Positions 59,901 to 64,000 of a stretch of 64,000 nt of DNA are shown piece by piece. Position numbers and translations under genes: made by a program. Below the pieces are notes generated by a model. It ran no database searches. It was not told the origin of the DNA and saw only the letters and a list, made by a program, of their open reading frames with translations. Source of the DNA: Ruminococcus sp. (lineage in GTDB: Bacteria > Bacillota_A > Clostridia > Oscillospirales > Ruminococcaceae); contig NZ_JAEEMU010000045.1 in NCBI RefSeq assembly GCF_016283395.1, positions 39,580 through 103,579 on the forward strand, given 5' to 3'. Numbering within the stretch: position 1 is the first letter of the stretch; every line of letters starts with the position of its first letter.

Positions 59901-61643
59901 ATTCTCATTGCTTATTGCTCGTAATGTATTTGATAATTTTCTATGTTTTACGATGATTTCCAACTGAGCCTGTGATACTTTAATAGGTTCAAGCTTGCGT
60001 ATCACCTCCATGGGATAATCATAATTAACAGAGTCAAGATAATCAAGAATGGCAGATGTTCTAACGGCTGAATCTAATGCCCTTTTGAACATCTTTTGCT
60101 TTACACCAGTTACTATTTTTATAGAAAAACGACTTGCCGAAACCGGCGAAAGGAATAGTGCAAGACGATACCCCATAAGTCTATATACCTTTTCAGGTTC
60201 TTCTATGTTTTCGCTTTCACTAAAACAAAATACTTCATCTGATTTCTTGTAATCATTATCGACTGTATAGAAAACCGGCAAATCAAGATAATGAGAACCG
60301 CTAAAGCATTTTTGTTCTGTAAGGCACTCCTCTTTACCATTATTTATAGCAAAAAGGCTTTTGCCCTTATCAGGTAAATACCTGACTATGTTTTCTTTAA
60401 CAACGTGAGAATAATCAAGAAAAACCTTATCCATGAGTTCGGACAGGTATCTACTTGCTTCCTGAAACCAAAGATTATTCTCCTGCGGATCAACAAACTC
60501 TCTGGAGGCATCAAGTTTGAAAGGCACATGACATACGATAGGTACAGTAAGTTTAAGCTGAGTTGGGAGAAAAGAGTATAATGCCCCGTTACCGATTTCC
60601 GAAATAAAGTCAGAATCTGGTATAACTACACATAGAATCATAGCCTTTCCGTTTTCCTGTCCGACCTTCGTTTTATCGCCATAACGAGCTCGGCAGGCTT
60701 CTTTGGAAAACTTGATATAAGACGTGTATCGTGTGCAGTGTACCTCTTCTTTCACATTCACTTCTGAGCCATTTTCATAGTCTCGCAAATCAACAGAAAT
60801 CACAATTCCTTTTTCAACTTTAAACTGATTGGAACCATCATTTCCGGTGCGGGATACATGAAATTCCATACTTCTGAAATCATCGTAATAGAATTTTAAC
60901 GATGTAAGTTTATTCAAAAACAGAAGAGGATTGCGAGAGAAAAGAGCATCTCTTTTACAGTACTGTTTTTTTATTTCCTTATAAAGCTGTTTAGCTTTGC
61001 CAGGTACATATAGCGTCATCTGCGTTCCGTTACAGTATTCAAAGGAATTATAAATCGGAACAGGAATCGTAAAATTCTCTTTATAGAGTTCAAAAGAGAA
61101 CCAACCGCTTCTGATCCATACTCTGTTTGCTACTCCAAATACAGATTTAAAGCCGATTCCTTTTTCACCTATCTGATTCTTTTCAGAAGAAACGTTCTTA
61201 GCTGCTTCTGCAATACCTGTGATTGCAAATACGTTAAATGGCGAAAAGCCGACTTCGTTATATGTTAATATGATTTCGTCTCTTGCAAAATCAAAACGCA
61301 TATCAAGCTTACAGTCAGCACTGTCTTTATAATCGCAGTCATCGACATTCTGTATTAGTTCAAATATAAAGCGCAGACTATTAGAGTACAGACCGTCTTC
61401 TCCAACTGATAAAAGAGAGTTGAGCAGCTGGGGATAGTTATCACCATGAAGCTTATCGTTTTCTGCAACAGCTTCCCTGAATTTTTTCAGCAATTCTATG
61501 TAGTCTTTACCATTCTCGGCTGAAATAATCTCTGCTGAAACAACCTGCTTTAGACCGTCACGCAACTGTTCTAGTTTGCGTGAACCGAGATCTCGACAGT
61601 CGATCATTCCATAATCGCTTTGTAATTGACGGAGTGTTGTCAT
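56919..61643 (-). CDS. Giant protein with two sacsin-like GHKL ATPase modules and a C-terminal zinc-binding segment
   Basis: A 1574-residue cytoplasmic protein. Two Bergerat-fold (Hsp90/histidine-kinase/MutL-like) modules are visible. Module 1 (about 70-400) has FELIQNVDDCDY, TYNEVGFSPFNV and GEKGIGFKSVFG; module 2 (about 715-1040) has QELLQNADDCLY, EYNEMGFTRANI and GEKGVGFKTIFA. In both, the ATP-lid Asp-x-Gly is replaced by Asn-Glu-x-Gly-Phe, as in sacsin-type prokaryotic proteins. Near the C terminus CFCQMC (1472-1477) and CLEC (1507-1510) look like a zinc knuckle pair. I start at 61643 (MTTLRQ) behind GGGGGAT, one base after the helicase stop. Base composition looks AT-richer than the flanks. 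Role unknown; defence is inferred from the helicase partner. Confidence 0.8.
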   Translation of the reverse strand: MTTLRQLQSDYGMIDCRDLGSRKLEQLRDGLKQVVSAEIISAENGKDYIELLKKFREAVAENDKLHGDNYPQLLNSLLSVGEDGLYSNSLRFIFELIQNVDDCDYKDSADCKLDMRFDFARDEIILTYNEVGFSPFNVFAITGIAEAAKNVSSEKNQIGEKGIGFKSVFGVANRVWIRSGWFSFELYKENFTIPVPIYNSFEYCNGTQMTLYVPGKAKQLYKEIKKQYCKRDALFSRNPLLFLNKLTSLKFYYDDFRSMEFHVSRTGNDGSNQFKVEKGIVISVDLRDYENGSEVNVKEEVHCTRYTSYIKFSKEACRARYGDKTKVGQENGKAMILCVVIPDSDFISEIGNGALYSFLPTQLKLTVPIVCHVPFKLDASREFVDPQENNLWFQEASRYLSELMDKVFLDYSHVVKENIVRYLPDKGKSLFAINNGKEECLTEQKCFSGSHYLDLPVFYTVDNDYKKSDEVFCFSESENIEEPEKVYRLMGYRLALFLSPVSASRFSIKIVTGVKQKMFKRALDSAVRTSAILDYLDSVNYDYPMEVIRKLEPIKVSQAQLEIIVKHRKLSNTLRAISNENIKNNKRFGLEITDADFKEISDLFDDEFEMSDVPETVRNYLRFCNNKCLCLGEKDDFFLPCHNVLLLSANNPLSSFASFCYMIDEKDTFSILIKMREASKELDYYENGDCSDEEYLRRLSNIRKIIKESLGKGGYRSYLEIILKAGTDRGRFIQELLQNADDCLYYNEVVPTFSLSMNGSAITTEYNEMGFTRANIRSITAIGESTKNKLLSHSNQSIGEKGVGFKTIFAIASKVTIHSGDYHFSLSDKEPTIPKIINEDVIETVPGTKMEIELKGGETFPTYKEKDILELCLCLRNLKKLTIGKHTVTISDTDDKRTISIGNRDFVFKRFHHYFTITDETALEERKNGSREISAEQQIVCYVPEYSINKDYHFPLYCGLPTKHKLNIPMAIDAPFSLTTSREEIETEGSKWNDIIRREMYVAVMKVIDSLKIDERSNIFKYLKFVSRFQGTIRGYVNDTFDNKYLNGYDLLTQLRSKEIIPTYNRDIFAVPIQNTAQRYPEAAIYIITKLSLSEYEEINSSSIIDIGSSDNDSVLNALSCEEADYSMVIPILFKYAERFIRDEVFRNAFYEYISEAPADYMSKIKELQIIPVYGIESNVTEYIAWKEKSIYVKRNETRSGTDHYILNEHYMPKSLCEKIYSDNINEWSHEIERIKYNDRLEALLCEEDDISAIYSFLLSEYRSGRLLKNGSFKILSSYNVPLKNQCNEITCKPLFVCDLSNYFTTEMILGISVHDECLGLAKDIGTESLSGIHYEDIQYHNELTADDIEELIDDPDHYFLNYEELLRGFYREGLLPEALLQEYELDYLSYGGYDTMDYAYDFPSEQVENRAVLISHVKKLCKTPVRIITVEEMCKVQKIKTHDDRVYSYDRSYSRNIILNTYSPEGSRDLCFCQMCRNPKPKVYIEVNSIDILPEFFFSQLRLALCLECSKRFEALRRNEPIRRAFIKSIKDYVVSDEGKVDIPIGNFDTITFTAKHLAEIQEILRQIPPRNK

Positions 61644-61644
61644 T

Positions 61645-64000
61645 TTAATCCCCCACAATCGTGATGACACCATTTACCAATAAAGCAGATAAAACATCCG
61701 CCTTATCAGCAGTTGCTTTTATTTCTGAAATCTTTCGAGTATATTTAGCACGAACAGTCTCCAACTCGCTTTGACGCATACGTTTTATATTCTCGTCATA
61801 GGCGTCCTGAACCTGCTGTTCCAGTGAGCGAATTCTATTGCGGAATGTATTCGCTATACTTTCAAGCTTAAATGATTCGGTTGATTTAATATCGCTTTTA
61901 TGCTTTGCGCTGGCTTCGAGCCACATCTTAACATGACGTTTTTCTATGTCAGTCCAGTCAAACTGACCATCTGGTTTGCCTTCGGAATTAGAAGCATCTT
62001 CTAAAAGGTATGGTAATTCTGAGGCAATCTTTTCATTCGCACAAACTGTAAGCAATTTTGTATAGGGATTATATCCTGTATATTGCCAAGCATAGATTGA
62101 AAAAACGTATGATCCCGAAGGAATATCAGAAGTGTTTAATGTTAAATGCAAATACGGCTCTTCACTATGACCAAAGTATTGTGCCGCTTGCTTTGCCAGA
62201 GGATGCATAGCGGTAACGAAGAAGCTGTCTCGCTCTTTTGAAGCGGTCTCCGGGTCAAATGTGATACTATGGTTAGGTTTTTTACCGCTTAAATAGTTTT
62301 CCCATGTTCTTCTAAGAGCATTACGTCCGCCGGAGAGCTTTTTCAGATCATCTCTCAGTATCTGCCTTGCTGATGCAGATAGACGCAGTGTTTTAAGTGA
62401 GGATTCACCTAAAATATACTGACCTTTTCCTACACGGGCAGTAATATAGTTTTCTATCAGTTTTTGCAGGAAGTATCCGGAAATCCACGGATTTTCTGCT
62501 TTTTTAATTTCCTGAGAAGTAGACAGTTCTGTCAGATCAAAGCCGAAAAGTTCTTTTTCCTCATCTTCAAGACGGTTGAGCTCCTGCATTTTTCTGACTT
62601 CATTATCTGCCATCTGTTCAAGTTTTCTGTTTCGTTCTTCTTCTGTAAGGGTAGTATCATAAACGAGTGAATCAATATCAGAAGCAATCTGTCCGAGGAT
62701 TTCTTCACAGTCGCCGATACTTCTCTCAAATACGCCGATACGCATAAGGCATCTGTGGTATATGTCTGCATCGACCGTACCCTCGGTAATGATATTGTAG
62801 ATGTTTACTGCATCGCTCAACTGACCACGACGGTCAATTCGTCCTATTCTCTGTTCGATTTTCATAGGATTCCACGGGAGGTCATAATTTATCATCATAT
62901 CGCAGAACTGATAATCAAGACCCTCTGAGCCGACTTCGGTAAACAAAAGAATATCTATAGCATTTTCGTTTTCACGAGGAAGTTCAAAACGTGATTTCAA
63001 TTCGTATCGTGCATCATCTTTAACACTACCATCGATCTGTTCAACTCTAAGTCCGCATTCAGACAGTTTCCTTCTTAGATATGACAGCGTATGCCTGAAT
63101 GTGCTGAAAATCATTATTTTGTTGTTGAACTGCTCCTGTTTTTTACAGATGATATTATATGTCTCTTCAAATTTCGGGTCTTTTTCGGGGAGATTATCTG
63201 CCATCATCAGCGCTTTTTTTGCAAGAGATGAGATTTCATTTAATGATTTATCATCAACATCATTGACTAAATTATCAGGATCATAGTCCAACTGCATCAA
63301 ACGTCTGCTGATAATATCCCTGATGTATGGTGCAAGTCCAAAAATACAGCTTGCAGCTTGTCTGCGGATCGTGCTTATCATAAAAGCAACAGAATTCGCA
63401 TTATGGAGTGTAGAAAGTGCTTCGTGTTCAAAATTCAACAATTCATCGTGGAGCGTCTGCTGATAATCAGTAAATGAAGTTGAAACAGTATGAGATCGTC
63501 TTACGCAGAAATCCTGTATATCACGTCTTCGGGTTCTGTTGAGCATAGTACCGAAACTGTGCAGTGACTCAATATCAGAAATAAGCTTTACACGTTCTTC
63601 TCGGTTTATTTCATTACTTTCAAGGCGGCGCAATATATCATTATACAATGGATTCTCTGCTATAACATTATCGCCCCATTGCGTTTTTTGAAGGTCAAGT
63701 AGTTCTGTTGTCGCCTTTTCATTCCAGCCTTCTTCCATTGCCCGAACTAAATGTACAGCACGGGAGATATTAGCGTTCGGACGTGACATCATCTCAAACG
63801 TATCTTTATCCACAACAATATCAGGACGAAGAACGTTGAGAAGCGTGAACAGATCATTATCGCTTGTCTGTAATGGCGTTGCGGTAAGCATTACGACAGC
63901 ATCTGCATGGTCACAAAAATATTTCGTACACTTGTAGGCAAATGCCTTTTCTTTATCATCGCTGCCGTTTCGTATATGATGAGCTTCATCAACGATAACT
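61645..64000 (-). CDS. SNF2/HepA-type DEAH helicase (5' end beyond window)
   Basis: At least 784 codons of a superfamily 2 ATPase; the frame is open to base 64000. Motif II is VIVDEAHHIRNG (63999 onward), motif III MLTATPLQ, motif IV region KIMIFSTFRHTLSYLRRKL, motif V LLFTEVGSEGLDYQFCDMMINYDLPWNP and motif VI QRIGRIDRRGQ. A coiled-coil-like region near the C terminus (RSLEQQVQDAYDENIKRMR) is typical of HepA-like helicases in phage-defence islands. The Walker A motif lies outside the window. Its stop is one base from the ATPase-gene start, so the two are translationally coupled. Confidence 0.9.
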   Translation of the reverse strand, partial: VIVDEAHHIRNGSDDKEKAFAYKCTKYFCDHADAVVMLTATPLQTSDNDLFTLLNVLRPDIVVDKDTFEMMSRPNANISRAVHLVRAMEEGWNEKATTELLDLQKTQWGDNVIAENPLYNDILRRLESNEINREERVKLISDIESLHSFGTMLNRTRRRDIQDFCVRRSHTVSTSFTDYQQTLHDELLNFEHEALSTLHNANSVAFMISTIRRQAASCIFGLAPYIRDIISRRLMQLDYDPDNLVNDVDDKSLNEISSLAKKALMMADNLPEKDPKFEETYNIICKKQEQFNNKIMIFSTFRHTLSYLRRKLSECGLRVEQIDGSVKDDARYELKSRFELPRENENAIDILLFTEVGSEGLDYQFCDMMINYDLPWNPMKIEQRIGRIDRRGQLSDAVNIYNIITEGTVDADIYHRCLMRIGVFERSIGDCEEILGQIASDIDSLVYDTTLTEEERNRKLEQMADNEVRKMQELNRLEDEEKELFGFDLTELSTSQEIKKAENPWISGYFLQKLIENYITARVGKGQYILGESSLKTLRLSASARQILRDDLKKLSGGRNALRRTWENYLSGKKPNHSITFDPETASKERDSFFVTAMHPLAKQAAQYFGHSEEPYLHLTLNTSDIPSGSYVFSIYAWQYTGYNPYTKLLTVCANEKIASELPYLLEDASNSEGKPDGQFDWTDIEKRHVKMWLEASAKHKSDIKSTESFKLESIANTFRNRIRSLEQQVQDAYDENIKRMRQSELETVRAKYTRKISEIKATADKADVLSALLVNGVITIVGD

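Overview
The window looks like chromosomal DNA of a cellulolytic, cellulosome-forming Firmicute of the genus Ruminococcus, close to R. flavefaciens, R. champanellensis or R. albus. Four secreted proteins carry dockerin modules. The GH5 dockerin has the long inter-repeat insert with Asn-Pro-Asn-Lys-Tyr-Gly that I associate with ruminococcal dockerins. Complete spoIIIA and spoIIG loci and consensus SigA promoters also fit a Clostridia-class organism. No 16S rRNA gene is present, so the species is an inference.

Layout. (1) 1-7185, minus strand: a housekeeping run (yqhY, GNAT, nusB, TsaD-like M22 protein, xseA cut by the window start) lies downstream of the eight-gene spoIIIAA-AH operon, which builds the mother-cell/forespore channel. 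(2) 7243-10841, minus: a CUT1 sugar ABC importer (lipoprotein plus two permeases) with tandem terminators and a strong stem-loop between the binding-protein and permease genes. (3) 11504-30118, mostly minus: a glycan-degradation region with a dockerin cysteine peptidase, a class B PBP, a GH5 endoglucanase-dockerin, a membrane GGDEF-EAL protein, a CBM13-dockerin-GH43-GH43 enzyme and a GH30-CBM22-dockerin-SGNH xylan enzyme. An orphan PglX-like DNA methyltransferase (+) and a PgsA-like/TfoX-like pair lie among them. (4) 30529-35765: a GT-B-like protein (-) diverges from a TetR-GPH symporter-GH36 alpha-galactosidase operon (+) with a palindromic operator over the TetR promoter. (5) 35882-44614: ComEA-like protein, tRNA-Gln, MATE exporter with a Gly/Pro repeat tail, Maf, DUF1015, DUF3781, GNAT, TcdA, MetY (with a candidate leader peptide) and NudC. 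(6) 45002-56551, plus: DbpA-type helicase, a 34-residue membrane peptide, spoIIGA-sigE, recJ, relA/spoT, an MBL hydrolase, hemZ and an RlmD-type rRNA methyltransferase. (7) 56592-64000, minus: an AT-rich accessory block with an SNF2-type helicase (cut by the window end), a 1574-residue protein with two sacsin/GHKL-type ATPase modules, and two tiny overlapping ORFs. This is the best candidate for an undescribed (anti-phage-like) system.

The dockerin enzymes would assemble on a scaffoldin encoded elsewhere and attack cellulose, arabinose-containing glycans and glucuronoxylan. The ABC importer and the GPH/GH36 operon would take up and split the released oligosaccharides. At least seven intergenic gaps carry a composite dispersed repeat: degenerate 7-bp units anchored on TAG/CTA, joined to small palindromes ending in CCCTACA. 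Gene calls rest on reading the translated sequences against family knowledge. No database search was run.
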